Of a stretch of 64,000 nucleotides of DNA, positions 37,407-46,587 are shown piece after piece. The stretch lies in assembly GCF_001428405.1 (NCBI RefSeq), contig NZ_LMSL01000034.1:622-64621 (forward strand), in the 5' to 3' direction. Below the pieces are notes generated by a model. It made no database searches, had not been told where the DNA came from, and worked only from the letters and a program-made list of their open reading frames with translations. Position numbers and translations under genes: made by a program. How positions within the stretch are numbered: the stretch's first letter is position 1; every line of letters begins with the position of its first letter. This stretch comes from Frateuria sp. Soil773 (GTDB taxonomy: Bacteria > Pseudomonadota > Gammaproteobacteria > Xanthomonadales > Rhodanobacteraceae).

Positions 37407-38111
37407 TCAGCCGGCCTTGTAGCTCACCAGTTGCATGGTGATGTCGCCGCCGTCCTTCTGTTGCAGTTTCACCGGCAGCGGGTACTTGTCCGGCACGTAC
37501 CAGGCGCTGAAGCCCTGGTCGGCGTCGCTGCGGTCCACCCGGGTGGCCTGGAACGAACCGGCGGGCACGGTGACCGCTTCCTTGCCGCCGGCGCGGAAGT
37601 TCTGCGTTTCCACCCGTTGCTTGACGCCCACCGGCAGGGCGATCTGCCGGTGCCCGTCGCGCAGGGCCAGCCCGATCGCCAGGGCGAGCGTGTTGCGCTC
37701 CACCATGCCCGGCTGGGCCGGATAGGTGGTTGTGCCCTTGCCTTCGTCGACGGTGACCTGTTTCGCCGACCAGTCCACCGTCATGTGGCGCTTCTTGGCC
37801 TTGATCGCCGCGTCGAGGCGGTAGTCGTAGCCGACCGCCTCGGGCACGTCGCCCTTCCAGCGGAAGCGCGAGCTTTCCTCCAGGCGCGCGCCGAGCAGGG
37901 CGGCCATGCCGCCGGTGCCTTGCATCTGCTTGCGGTAGACCCACTCGCCGTCGCCCGAGGGTGCCAGCGTCACCGTGGCCCGTCCGAGCGGCGAGCCCCC
38001 CTGGAGTACGTCGTAGGTGGCGGTGAAGGCGGCGGGCGTTGCCGCCAGGGCGAGGCCGGAGGCGGCCAGCAGGCCGCAGGCAAGCAGGGGACGCAGGAAT
38101 CGGATAGTCAT
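37407..38111 (-). CDS. DUF3108 periplasmic protein
   Basis: A 234-residue exported protein with a signal peptide ending ALAATPAAF. The body reads FTATYDVLQGGSPLGRATVTL, YDYRLDAAIKAKK, GMVERNTLALAIGLALRDG and YVPDKYPLPVKLQQ, which I recognise as DUF3108. Such proteins are often found next to purN and are of unknown role, with an LolA/LptA-like beta-sheet suspected in some. It follows purN by 36 bp on the same strand. Confidence 0.8.
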   Translation of the reverse strand: MTIRFLRPLLACGLLAASGLALAATPAAFTATYDVLQGGSPLGRATVTLAPSGDGEWVYRKQMQGTGGMAALLGARLEESSRFRWKGDVPEAVGYDYRLDAAIKAKKRHMTVDWSAKQVTVDEGKGTTTYPAQPGMVERNTLALAIGLALRDGHRQIALPVGVKQRVETQNFRAGGKEAVTVPAGSFQATRVDRSDADQGFSAWYVPDKYPLPVKLQQKDGGDITMQLVSYKAG

Positions 38112-38147
38112 GCGGCGAGTTTGGCCGCCCCTCGCTGAACGCCAGGT

Positions 38148-38819
38148 TCAGGCGGGGCGCCGCAGGCCGGCGGCTTCGTCCCATAGCAGCGGGGCGGGCA
38201 GGCGGCTGCCGTCGAGGATCACGCCATGGCCTTCGAGCCGCAGGCGGCCGTCCGCGATCAGCCCGACCACCGCGGGCAGCAGCCGGTGTTCCAGCGGCAG
38301 CAACCGCTGGGCGAGCAGGTGCTCGTCCTCGGCGGGATCGACCGCCAGCCGTGCCTGCGCGATCACCGGGCCGCCGTCCAGCTCGGCGGTGACGTAGTGC
38401 ACGCTGGCGCCGTGCTCGGCGTCGCCGGCCTGCAGCGCGCGGCGGTGCGTGTGCAGGCCGCGGTACTTCGGCAGCAGCGAGGGGTGGATGTTGATCATCC
38501 GGCCGGCCCACGGCGCCAGCGCCTCGCCGTCCAGGATGCGCATGAAACCGGCCAGCACCAGCAGGTCGGCGCCGCTGGCAGCGATGCGGGCGAACAGGTC
38601 CAGGTCGAACGCACGCCGGTCCGGGTAGCCGCGCGGGTCCAGCGCCAGGGTGGGGATGCCGGTCGCCTCGGCCAGCCGCAGCGCGCCGGCATCGGCCTTG
38701 TCGCTGCCGACCAGCACGAATTCGACCGGCAGCGCGCCGCGGCTGCGCGCGTCGATCAGCGCGGCGAGGTTGCTGCCGCGGCCGGAGGCGAGGACGGCGA
38801 CGCGGAGGGGGGCGGTCAT
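38148..38819 (-). CDS. purN: Phosphoribosylglycinamide formyltransferase PurN
   Basis: A 223-residue GAR transformylase, which adds a formyl group from 10-formyl-THF in step 3 of purine synthesis. ASGRGSNLAALI binds the phosphate, NIHPSLLPKYRGLHTHRRAL carries the catalytic Asn and His, and DGGPVIAQ supplies the Asp. The length is normal. The start at 38819 (MTAPLRVAVLASG) is preferred over the upstream Met inside a repeat. Confidence 0.97.
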   Translation of the reverse strand: MTAPLRVAVLASGRGSNLAALIDARSRGALPVEFVLVGSDKADAGALRLAEATGIPTLALDPRGYPDRRAFDLDLFARIAASGADLLVLAGFMRILDGEALAPWAGRMINIHPSLLPKYRGLHTHRRALQAGDAEHGASVHYVTAELDGGPVIAQARLAVDPAEDEHLLAQRLLPLEHRLLPAVVGLIADGRLRLEGHGVILDGSRLPAPLLWDEAAGLRRPA

Positions 38820-38832
38820 GGACTTGGGCTCG

Positions 38833-38946
38833 CCATTCCGGCGAAGGCCGGAATCCAGCCAGGAAACGTGTGCGAAGCACATAAAATCGGTTTCGCGTGC
38901 TTCGCGCGATTCATTTCACTGGATTCCGGCCTTCGCCGGAATGACG
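38833..38946. repeat. Long imperfect inverted repeat between purM and purN
   Basis: CCATTCCGGCGAAGGCCGGAATCCAG (38833 onward) and CTGGATTCCGGCCTTCGCCGGAATGACGG (38919-38946) are inverted arms; within the loop GTGTGCGAAGCAC and GTGCTTCGCGC make an inner stem. The whole can fold into a hairpin of about 110 nt and is another copy of the dispersed ATTCC-type repeat. Confidence 0.8.
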
Positions 38947-38982
38947 GTGCGACGGGGACGCAAGCGGCCGGGTTGGCAAGCA

Positions 38983-40014
38983 TCAATCGATCCGTACCCG
39001 CTCGTCGCCCGTTGCCTTCACCACTTCGCCGATCACCCGGCTGGCCAGCCCGTGCTTCGCCAGCAGCGCCGAGGCGGCGTCCACCGCATCCTGCGGCAGG
39101 ATCACGGTGAAGCCGACGCCGCAGTTGAAGGTGCGCCACATCTCCTCGCGCGCCACCTTGCCTTCGCGCATCAGCCAGTCGAAGACCGGCGGCAGCACCA
39201 GGGCCGAGGCGTCCAGCGCGATGCCGAGGCCGTCCGGCACCACGCGGATGATGTTTTCCTTGAGGCCGCCGCCGGTGATGTGCGCCATGCCGTGCACCGG
39301 GCTTTCCTTCAGCAGCGCCAGCATCGGCTTCACGTAGATCGTGGTCGGCGCCATCAGCGCATCGGCCAGCTTCACGCCGCCGAGATCGAGGTCGAGAGGG
39401 CTGCCGGCGCGCTCGAGGATCCTGCGCACCAGCGAATAGCCGTTCGAATGCGGGCCGGACGAGGCCACGCCGAGGATCGCGTCGCCGGCGACGATCGCCT
39501 CGCCGGTCAGCATCTGCGATTTCTCCACCGCGCCGACGGTGAAGCCGGCCAGGTCGTATTCGCCGGGCGGGTACATGTCGGGCATCTCGGCGGTCTCGCC
39601 GCCGATCAGGGCGCAGCCGGCGAGTTCGCAGCCCTTGGCGATGCCGCCCACCACCGTCGCGGCGGTGTCCACGTCCAGCTTGCCGGTGGCGAAGTAGTCG
39701 AGGAAGAACAGCGGCTCGGCGCCCTGCACCAGGATGTCGTTCACGCACATGCCGACCAGGTCGATGCCGATGCTGTCGTGGCGGTTCAGGATCTGCGCCA
39801 GCTTCAGCTTGGTGCCGACGCCGTCGGTGCCGGATACCAGCACCGGCTCCCTGTAGCGGCCGGACAGGTCGAACAGGCCGCCGAAGCCGCCCAGCCCGCC
39901 CATCACCTCCGGGCGGAAGGTGCGCTTGACCAGGGGCTTGATGCGTTCGACCAGCGCATTGCCGGCGTCGATGTCGACGCCGGCGGCGCGGTAGGTGAGG
40001 GCGTCGTCGGACAT
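38983..40014 (-). CDS. purM: Phosphoribosylformylglycinamidine cyclo-ligase PurM
   Basis: A 343-residue AIR synthetase, which closes the imidazole ring in step 5 of purine synthesis using [19 protein letters not shown] is the ATP/phosphate segment, followed by [20 protein letters not shown] and [15 protein letters not shown]. It is upstream of purN with a 163-bp gap that holds a large hairpin, so purN may be expressed separately or at a different level. Confidence 0.97.
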   Translation of the reverse strand: MSDDALTYRAAGVDIDAGNALVERIKPLVKRTFRPEVMGGLGGFGGLFDLSGRYREPVLVSGTDGVGTKLKLAQILNRHDSIGIDLVGMCVNDILVQGAEPLFFLDYFATGKLDVDTAATVVGGIAKGCELAGCALIGGETAEMPDMYPPGEYDLAGFTVGAVEKSQMLTGEAIVAGDAILGVASSGPHSNGYSLVRRILERAGSPLDLDLGGVKLADALMAPTTIYVKPMLALLKESPVHGMAHITGGGLKENIIRVVPDGLGIALDASALVLPPVFDWLMREGKVAREEMWRTFNCGVGFTVILPQDAVDAASALLAKHGLASRVIGEVVKATGDERVRID

Positions 40015-40199
40015 GGCTGCAACCGGCGTGGGAGAACGCGCAAGTTTAGCAGCTTGCGCAACCGAAACCTCAGCCCGCGCGGGCCCGGCCGCGCTCCGGC
40101 GCCGGCCCGGAGGGGCCGGTGCCCGGCCCGTTCGATGGACGCTGCTGGCCGGATTGGGCAGACTTCCGGCTGATCCCCCTCAGGATGAGTCCTTTGTCC

Positions 40200-41189
40200 A
40201 TGCGCCTGTCCCGCCTGCTGCTTGCTTCCCTCGCGCTGGGCCTTGCCGCGCTGTCGCCGGTCCGGGCGCAGGTGCCGGCGGCGCCGGCTTCGCCCTATAC
40301 GGTGGTGGTGCCGGTGGAAGACACCAGCGAAGCGCAGCGCGACGCGGCCTTCGCCGATGCGCTGGGCCAGGTGCTGGTGCGCGTCGCCGGCGGCCAGGAC
40401 CTGCGCGGCAAGGCCGGCTATGCGGACGCCCTGAAGGGCGCGCCGGGGATGGTGCAGCAGTACCAGTACCAGCGTGCAGGCGCGGGGCTGGCGGTGCAGG
40501 CGACCTTCGATCAGGGCGCGGTGCGCCGCCTGATCCAGAAGCTGGGCGTGCCGGCGGCCGGCGAGAAACCGCCGCTGCTGGCCGTGGTGCACGGCAGCGA
40601 CGGCAGCCTGCTGGGCAAGGATTCGCTGGACGCGCTGGCCCAGGCGGCCGCGGCGCGCGGGCTGGAAGTGATCTACGCCGCCCCGGACCAGGCTCCGGAC
40701 CTGCAGGCGCTGGCGTCGGCCGATCCGGCCGCGCTGGCGGCCGTGGCCCGGCAGTACCACACCGGACTGATCCTGCTGGGCGACCTCAAGGGCGGCCGGT
40801 CGGAGTGGACGCTGGTTTCCGGCGGTCGGGCGCAGCACTGGACCGGCAGCGGCACCAGCGAGGACGCCATGCTGGCGGAGGCGGGCGGGGCGGCGGTCGA
40901 CCGCATCGGCAAGCAGCTCAACGTGATCGGCGGCGCCGTCAGCGACGGCAAGCTGTGGGTGACCGGCCTGCAGTCGGCGATGGACTACGCCAACCTGCTG
41001 GCGACCCTGCGCGCCGAGCCGGCGGTGCGCCAGGTCGACCTGCTGGGCGCGCAGGACGGCGGCCTGATGCTGGGCGTCAAGGCGAGCATGCCGTCGGCCG
41101 CGCTGGCCGCCAGCCTGGCCGCGGAAGGCCGGATGATGCAGGCCGAGGCCCATCCGGGCGCCGACGCCAGCCTGCGCTGGCTGCATTGA
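40200..41189 (+). CDS. DUF2066 exported protein
   Basis: A 329-residue protein with a signal peptide (SLALGLAALSPVRAQ). The body has YTVVVPVEDTSEAQRDAAFADALGQVL and VAGGQDLR, typical of DUF2066, a family found beside perM and hda in gammaproteobacteria and of unknown function. A Met five codons upstream (40185) is also possible; AGGATGAG is the only purine stretch and fits 40200 slightly better. It is divergent from purM. Confidence 0.8.
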   Translation: MRLSRLLLASLALGLAALSPVRAQVPAAPASPYTVVVPVEDTSEAQRDAAFADALGQVLVRVAGGQDLRGKAGYADALKGAPGMVQQYQYQRAGAGLAVQATFDQGAVRRLIQKLGVPAAGEKPPLLAVVHGSDGSLLGKDSLDALAQAAAARGLEVIYAAPDQAPDLQALASADPAALAAVARQYHTGLILLGDLKGGRSEWTLVSGGRAQHWTGSGTSEDAMLAEAGGAAVDRIGKQLNVIGGAVSDGKLWVTGLQSAMDYANLLATLRAEPAVRQVDLLGAQDGGLMLGVKASMPSAALAASLAAEGRMMQAEAHPGADASLRWLH

Positions 41190-41243
41190 GCATGCCCGCC
41201 GCCAGCCTGCGCTGGACGCGCCCCACGCCGCCGAGACGACGCC

Positions 41244-42422
41244 ATGAGCCCTGACAACTCCCGCCGCTGGCAACTGCTGGCCATCGCCGCGGTCATCGCC
41301 TACCTGTTCTGGCTGCTGGCGCCGGTGATGATGCCGTTCGCGATCGCCGCGATGCTGGCCTACCTGGGCGATCCGCTGGCCGACCGCCTCGAACGGTTCG
41401 GCATGGGGCGCACGCTGGCGGTGAGCATCGTGTTCATCGTGCTGCTGCTGGCGGTGGCGGGGGCGCTGCTGTTGCTGATACCGCTGGTCTCGCGGCAGGT
41501 CGAGAACCTGATCGCCAACCTGCCGCGCTACGGCGAGTGGGCGCAGGGCACCGCGCTGCCCTGGGTGCAGGCCAAGCTGCACCTGGACCCCAATACCTTC
41601 GACACCGACCGCCTGGTGGCGGCGGTCAAGGCGCACCTGGGCTCGATCGGCGGCGTGGCCGGCGCCGTGCTGGGCAAGCTTTCGCGCTCCAGCGTCGGCG
41701 TGGCGATGTGGCTGACCAACCTGGTGCTGATCCCGGTGGTGGCGTTCTACCTGCTGCGCGACTGGGACCGGCTGGTGGCGTACATCGACGGCGTGCTGCC
41801 GCGCTCGATCGAGCCCACCGTGGCACACCTGGCGCGCGAGTCGGACACCGTGCTCGGCGCGTTCGTGCGCGGCCAGTTGCTGGTGATGCTGGCGCTGGGC
41901 ATCTTCTACGGCGCCGGGCTGGGCCTGGTCGGGCTGTCGGTGGGACCGCTGATCGGCATGGTCGCCGGCCTGCTCAGCTTCGTGCCCTATCTCGGCTTCA
42001 TCATCGGCTTCGTCGCTGCCATCGTCGCGGCGCTGGTGCAGTACGGCGACTGGACCCACGTGCTGCTGGTCTGCGGCGTGTTCGTGGTCGGCCAGTTGCT
42101 GGAAGGCTACGTGCTGGTGCCCAAGCTGGTCGGCGACAAGATCGGCCTGCATCCGGTCGCGGTGATCTTCGCGGTGCTCGCCGGCGGCTACCTGTTCGGC
42201 TTCCTCGGCGTGCTGCTGGCGCTGCCGGCGGCCTCGGTGATCATGGTGGTGCTGCGCTACCTGCTGGAGCGCTACCGGATGAGCGAGCTGTACACCGAGG
42301 AAGGGCCGGAGGACCCGGTGATCGCCGAGGTCGACGTCACCGTGCACACCGCCGACGGCACGGTCGAGGCCGACGTCGAGGTGGCGCCGAAGCCCGGCAA
42401 GGCCGACCGCGACGCGCCATGA
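41244..42422 (+). CDS. AI-2E family transporter (PerM-like permease)
   Basis: A 392-residue inner-membrane protein with about eight predicted spans, for example AIAAVIAYLFWLLAPVMMPF, VSIVFIVLLLAVAGALLLLIP and LVLIPVVAFYLLRDWDRL. The block GPLIGMVAGLLSFVPYLG with GDWTHVLLVCGVFVVGQLLEG is the AI-2E/PerM signature. The acidic C-terminal tail after about 350 is cytoplasmic. Members are exporters or Na+/H+ antiporters; the name PerM reflects the E. coli relative next to hda. It overlaps hda by four bases. Confidence 0.88.
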   Translation: MSPDNSRRWQLLAIAAVIAYLFWLLAPVMMPFAIAAMLAYLGDPLADRLERFGMGRTLAVSIVFIVLLLAVAGALLLLIPLVSRQVENLIANLPRYGEWAQGTALPWVQAKLHLDPNTFDTDRLVAAVKAHLGSIGGVAGAVLGKLSRSSVGVAMWLTNLVLIPVVAFYLLRDWDRLVAYIDGVLPRSIEPTVAHLARESDTVLGAFVRGQLLVMLALGIFYGAGLGLVGLSVGPLIGMVAGLLSFVPYLGFIIGFVAAIVAALVQYGDWTHVLLVCGVFVVGQLLEGYVLVPKLVGDKIGLHPVAVIFAVLAGGYLFGFLGVLLALPAASVIMVVLRYLLERYRMSELYTEEGPEDPVIAEVDVTVHTADGTVEADVEVAPKPGKADRDAP

Positions 42423-43126
42423 TCCCGCAGTTGCCGCTCGCCCTGCGCTGGCCGCGGCGCCAGCGCTTCGAACATTTCCACGCCGGCGCGAACGCCGCCG
42501 CGCTGGCCGCCGTGCAGGCGCTGGCGACGGCGCCAGACGCGCCGTGGGTATACCTGCACGGCCCGGCAGGCAGTGGCCGCAGCCACCTGCTGATGGCCGC
42601 CTGCCAGGCGGCCAGCGCGGCGGGCCGGCGCGTGCAGTACCTGCCGCTGGCGGCGGTCGCCGACCGCGCCGCGGCGATCCGCGGCGTGGCCGGCAGCGAG
42701 CTGCTGGCGCTGGACGACCTCGGCGCGATCGCCGGCCAGGCGGACGCCGAGCACGCGCTGTTCGACCTCTACAACCGCGCCCGCGCCGAAGGCAGCGAGC
42801 TGCTGTTCGCCGCCGAGGCGGCACCCGCGCAACTGGGCCTGGGCCTGCCCGACCTGCGCTCGCGCCTGGGCGCCTGCACCCAGTTCGCGCTGAAGCCGCT
42901 GGACGACGCCGAGCGCCGCGAGGTGCTCAAGGCGCAGGCGGCGTCGCGCGGCATCGAGCTGGACGACGGCGTGCTCGACTGGCTGTTCGCCCGCTACGCG
43001 CGCGACCTCGGCGCGCTGCTCGACCTGCTCGACCGGCTCGACCAGGCCTCGCTGGCGGCGCAGCGGCGGATCACCATACCGTTCCTGCGCGGGTTCCTGC
43101 GCGAGGCGGGCGAATCGGCGCCCTGA
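42419..43126 (+). CDS. hda: DnaA regulatory inactivator Hda
   Basis: A 235-residue AAA+ protein that promotes DnaA-ATP hydrolysis after initiation, together with the beta clamp. The N-terminal QLPLALRW contains the clamp-binding QL(S/P)L motif. The Walker A is atypical, GPAGSGRS with Arg in place of Lys, which is usual for Hda. LLALDDLGAIAG is the Walker B and DLRSRLGACTQF the sensor I/box VII region. The start overlaps the perM-like stop (ATGA). Confidence 0.93.
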   Translation: MIPQLPLALRWPRRQRFEHFHAGANAAALAAVQALATAPDAPWVYLHGPAGSGRSHLLMAACQAASAAGRRVQYLPLAAVADRAAAIRGVAGSELLALDDLGAIAGQADAEHALFDLYNRARAEGSELLFAAEAAPAQLGLGLPDLRSRLGACTQFALKPLDDAERREVLKAQAASRGIELDDGVLDWLFARYARDLGALLDLLDRLDQASLAAQRRITIPFLRGFLREAGESAP

Positions 43127-43169
43127 GCGCCTTGCCGGCAACCCTGTCATTCATCGGGAGGCAACGGCC

Positions 43170-43424
43170 ATGCCGGACATCCAGTTCAGCAGCGACGAGA
43201 AAGAAGTCATCGTGCGCAGGATCAAGCTCTACTTCGCCGAGGAGCTGAACCAGGAAATCGGCCGCTTCGACGCCGAGTTCCTGCTGGATTTCTTCGCCGG
43301 CGAAATCGGCGCGTATTTCTACAACCGCGGGCTCTACGACGCGCAGGCCATCCTCACGGCCCGGCTAGACGAGCTGGGCGAGGCGATCTACCAGTTGGAA
43401 CGCCCTACCGAATTCCGCAGATAA
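43170..43424 (+). CDS. DUF2164 protein
   Basis: An 84-residue protein matching DUF2164: IQFSSDEKEVIVRRIKLYF, then LNQEIGRFDAEFLLDFFAGEIGAYFYNRGLYDAQ. Cytoplasmic, function unknown. It follows hda by 43 bp with GGGAGGCAACGGCC as ribosome site and is probably in the same transcript. Confidence 0.88.
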   Translation: MPDIQFSSDEKEVIVRRIKLYFAEELNQEIGRFDAEFLLDFFAGEIGAYFYNRGLYDAQAILTARLDELGEAIYQLERPTEFRR

Positions 43425-43534
43425 TCCGCAGCGAAGCGGCGAGGGCGCCTTCGCTCCCGGCTGCCGATTCCGGAACCTGGCAGCCGCCATGCCTCTCCAG
43501 TATGGTGGCGTCTCGGCACGGTGCAGGAGGCGCC

Positions 43535-44635
43535 ATGCGCAATACGGCAGCCGAAAGGCTCTTTGACGATCTTATCGAGCGCTGCTATGCCTGCGTATTG
43601 GACAGCAGCGCCTGGTACGCGCTTTTGCAGCGCCTGCTTTCCGCGAGCGGCAGGCAGTCTGTCGGGCTCTTGTTCTGGGATCAGCGTCAAGGCGGCCCGC
43701 GCGTCGGCTCGATCTCGATGTTTTCCCCCGCCACGATCCAGGCTTACAACGAGCATTTCCACGCTTTCGATCCCTCCCGGCAGTTCATGCTTGGCCGCAA
43801 GCCGGGAGATTGGTATCACGACGTGGAGGAATTGGGCGAGGAACGCATGCGCCGCGATCCGTTCTATGCCGAATTTCGCCAGCTCGAAGGCTTGCAACGC
43901 ATTTCCTGTTTGAAGCTGTACGAAACGGACAGGGCGGGAGCCTATCTTTCCCTGCTTGCCCTGACCGGGGCCGCGGCGCCCCGGAAGGAGCACCAGCAAC
44001 TGCTGGTGCGCATGGCGCCTCACCTGGAGCGTGCCGGACGGCTTTCCCAACACATCCACGAATTGGAGCTGGATGTGGCCCGGCGCGACCTACTGCTGGA
44101 CCGCCATGATTCGCCGATCTGGCTGGTCGATGCCGATGGCCGCGTGCGCTATGCCAACCATGCGGCTGAAAGGTGGCTGGGCAGCAGCCATTGCCCGCTC
44201 TGCCTGCGCGAAGGGCGGTTGCTGGGACGCGACCAGCCTGCACGGCTGGCCGCGTTGATTCGCATCGCCGCAGGCCCCGCGCCAGCGCGTGCGGGATGGT
44301 TGCAGGCGGCGCAGCCAAGCGCATACGAACTGCTGATTACGCCATTTTCGGCGGAGAATACCGCGCTGCCCGAAGCCGGGCGTCGCCTGGCACTGGTGGT
44401 CTCGCCGCGCCGCGTCTTTCATAGCGCGCTGCTGGCCGACCTGTTCCATCTCACCCATGCCGAATGTCGCGTGGCCGGACAACTGGCAGGTGGCGCCACG
44501 CCCGAGCAGTGCGCGCTCGCGCTGGGCGTCACCATTCATACGGTGCGCACCCAGTTGCGAGCGTTGTTTCGCAAGACAGGTACCGAGCGCCAGGCTGAAC
44601 TCGTAGTGCTGCTGTCGCGCCTTGGCGCGTGCTGA
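43535..44635 (+). CDS. LuxR-type helix-turn-helix regulator with sensory N-terminus
   Basis: A 366-residue regulator. The C-terminal LuxR/GerE HTH is at about 305-365 (LTHAECRVAGQLAGGATPEQCALALGV, then TIHTVRTQLRALFRKTGTERQAELV). A PAS-like segment reads SPIWLVDADGRVRYANHAAERWL (about 190-215), and the first 150 residues are an unassigned GAF-like sensor. GGAGG lies 6 bases before the chosen ATG. There is no autoinducer-binding domain or synthase nearby. The stop is 116 bp upstream of a lipoprotein-like gene that it could control. Confidence 0.85.
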   Translation: MRNTAAERLFDDLIERCYACVLDSSAWYALLQRLLSASGRQSVGLLFWDQRQGGPRVGSISMFSPATIQAYNEHFHAFDPSRQFMLGRKPGDWYHDVEELGEERMRRDPFYAEFRQLEGLQRISCLKLYETDRAGAYLSLLALTGAAAPRKEHQQLLVRMAPHLERAGRLSQHIHELELDVARRDLLLDRHDSPIWLVDADGRVRYANHAAERWLGSSHCPLCLREGRLLGRDQPARLAALIRIAAGPAPARAGWLQAAQPSAYELLITPFSAENTALPEAGRRLALVVSPRRVFHSALLADLFHLTHAECRVAGQLAGGATPEQCALALGVTIHTVRTQLRALFRKTGTERQAELVVLLSRLGAC

Positions 44636-44750
44636 TGTTACGCAGGGCGGCTATTCGACATCATCCATTTGGGCGATGAACGGGTATCTGCGACTGCCCT
44701 ATGTTTCCGGAGAGGCGGGAGGCTTTCTCTCGCCATATCAGGGGAACGTT

Positions 44751-45431
44751 ATGGAAAACAGCATCGTTGCGCGTTTCGCTCGTTTGCGCCGGAAAGACCG
44801 GCGGCAGGCCGAATATGGGTCCGTTATTTCGCATGAGGCCGGGCAGTTCTGGAATTCTCCCTGGCGCATGACCGGATTGCTCGTTGTCGCAGGGGGCTGT
44901 TTGGCCATGCATGGGTGCGTGAATTTCACTGCCCCGGCGCGTAAGCATTCGCTGGAAAACGGCGTGGTATGGATCGATTACGATTCCAGCCGCCGTGGCG
45001 CGTTTCTCGTGCCGGCCGGCGCCGAAGGCAAGTTCAAGTTCTGTTCGGAACCTGTCCCCGACGTGGCGCTGACATTGGCGACAAAGATATCCGGCAAGCT
45101 GAAAAACTCCGGCGGGGAGGGCGGGGCGGACGGAAGCGCGACGGCGACGGCGATAGCCTTGTCTGGCAGAACCCAGACCGTTCTCATTGCCCGGGAGGCG
45201 CTATACCGGATATGCGAGGCATCGCTCAATAGGAAAATCAGTGATGCCGACCTTTTAAGTTACTTCAAGGAAGTCATGAACAGCATCAATACGATCGCCA
45301 ATGCGGATGTGGCGCGTGCCAGTGCGGATGCCAGCAAGGCGGCAGCAAAATTGAAGGTCGTGGATGGATTGAATTCAAAAGCGATAAAGAACGATGAGGC
45401 GGTCGAGATGCTCAAAGCCATCGACAAGTAG
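44751..45431 (+). CDS. Hypothetical exported (lipo)protein
   Basis: A 226-residue protein not recognised as a named family. A hydrophobic segment with lipobox-like end (LLVVAGGCLAMHGC, Cys56) follows a basic N-terminus of about 40 residues, which is long for a lipoprotein; the true start might be Met40 at 44868. I chose 44751 because AGGGGAACG lies 6 bases before it. The mature region has a Ser/Gly/Ala-rich strand (GKLKNSGGEGG) and an Ala-rich helical C-terminus (SADASKAAAKLKVV) suggesting a coiled coil. GC is lower than the genome average, so it may be accessory. Confidence 0.6.
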   Translation: MENSIVARFARLRRKDRRQAEYGSVISHEAGQFWNSPWRMTGLLVVAGGCLAMHGCVNFTAPARKHSLENGVVWIDYDSSRRGAFLVPAGAEGKFKFCSEPVPDVALTLATKISGKLKNSGGEGGADGSATATAIALSGRTQTVLIAREALYRICEASLNRKISDADLLSYFKEVMNSINTIANADVARASADASKAAAKLKVVDGLNSKAIKNDEAVEMLKAIDK

Positions 45432-45597
45432 CCGTAAAAAATCCAGCGAACGGTGTTGCGGCGGTGGTTTTGCGTGAAGCTGCAGCGGCTCCGAAAGAAA
45501 AGCCCGGATGGGTTGTTGGTTGATAACTGGAGAGAGTGGAGCGCTTCTCTTCCAGTGATTGGGCGAAGTTCCTGGCTTGATCCGCAGGCCTCGGCAA

Positions 45598-45629
45598 GGC
45601 GAAGGCGCGGTGAGCGCCTTTGCCTTTTT
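45598..45629 (+). terminator. Intrinsic terminator
   Basis: GGCGAAGGCGC-GGTGA-GCGCCTTTGCC followed by TTTTT, an 11-bp stem with one mismatch and a T run. It lies on the plus strand after the lipoprotein-like gene and ends 9 bp before the convergent suhB stop. Confidence 0.85.
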
Positions 45630-45637
45630 GGGGCCGC

Positions 45638-46441
45638 TCAGGCCTTCAGCAGCGCCGGCGTCGCCTGCTGCCCGATCGCGTCGACCATCGCCTTGGCCAC
45701 GTGCAGGTTGCCGGCGATGAGGTTGCCGCTGGCCGGGATGCCGTCGCGGCCGGCGAAATCGCAGTAGCGCCCGCCCGCCTCGCGCACCAGCAGCACGCCG
45801 GCGGCCATGTCCCAGGGCTTCAGGCCGATCTCGAAGTAACCGTCGTAGCGGCCGGCGGCGGTGTAGGCCAGGTCCAGCGCGGCGGAGCCGGAACGGCGGA
45901 TGTCCTCGGCCTGGCCGAGGATCGCGCGGGTCATGTCCAACTGCGGGCCAAGGTGCTCGCGCTGGCGGTACGGAAAGCCGGTGGCGATCATCGCGCCGCC
46001 GAGGTTCTCGCGACGTGAGACGCGGATGCGGCGGTCGTTGAGATAGGCGCCGTCGCCCTTGCTGGCGGTGTACAGCTCGTCGCGCAGCGGGTCGAACACC
46101 ACGCCGTAGACCGGTACGCCCTTTTCCAGCAGCGCGATCGACACGCTGAAGTGCGGGATGCCGCGCAGGTAGTTGTGGGTGCCGTCGAGCGGGTCGATCA
46201 CCCAGGTCAGCGGGCCCTTGCCGATGGCGCCGCTTTCCTCGGCGAGGATGGCGTGGTCGGGGTAGGCGCGGCGCAGTTCCTTGACGATCTCGGCTTCGGC
46301 CAGCCGGTCGACCTCGGAGGCGAAGTCCATGCGCTGCTTCTCGACGACGTTGAGGCCGTCGATGCGGTTCATGTAGCGCAGGATCACGTTGCCTGCAGAG
46401 CGCGCGGCGCGCGCCGCGATGGTGACGGCGGGTCTTGGCAT
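45638..46441 (-). CDS. suhB: Inositol-1-monophosphatase SuhB
   Basis: A 267-residue Mg2+-dependent phosphatase of the inositol monophosphatase family. The metal ligands are in AEESG (E68-E69), DPLDGTHN (D83, D86) and the later WDMAAG. In E. coli SuhB is also part of the rRNA antitermination complex. The divergent trmJ neighbour is the conserved setting. The start at 46441 is chosen on alignment to the family. Confidence 0.95.
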   Translation of the reverse strand: MPRPAVTIAARAARSAGNVILRYMNRIDGLNVVEKQRMDFASEVDRLAEAEIVKELRRAYPDHAILAEESGAIGKGPLTWVIDPLDGTHNYLRGIPHFSVSIALLEKGVPVYGVVFDPLRDELYTASKGDGAYLNDRRIRVSRRENLGGAMIATGFPYRQREHLGPQLDMTRAILGQAEDIRRSGSAALDLAYTAAGRYDGYFEIGLKPWDMAAGVLLVREAGGRYCDFAGRDGIPASGNLIAGNLHVAKAMVDAIGQQATPALLKA

Positions 46442-46587
46442 GGCTTCGGCTTTGGAAAAAGAGCGGGGATTGCGGCCGGCGATTCTAGCAGAGGCGCGGC
46501 TTCCCGGGCAGGCGGGGCAGGGGCGGCGGGCCGGCGAGGCCGCCATCGACTATCCTTGCCGACCGTCCCGCCACCCGATCCGACCGC

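Noticed and set aside
39903-42824. 973-codon minus-strand frame across DUF2066, perM-like and hda genes
   Set aside because: It is antisense to three well-supported genes and has low-complexity His/Arg/Gln composition.
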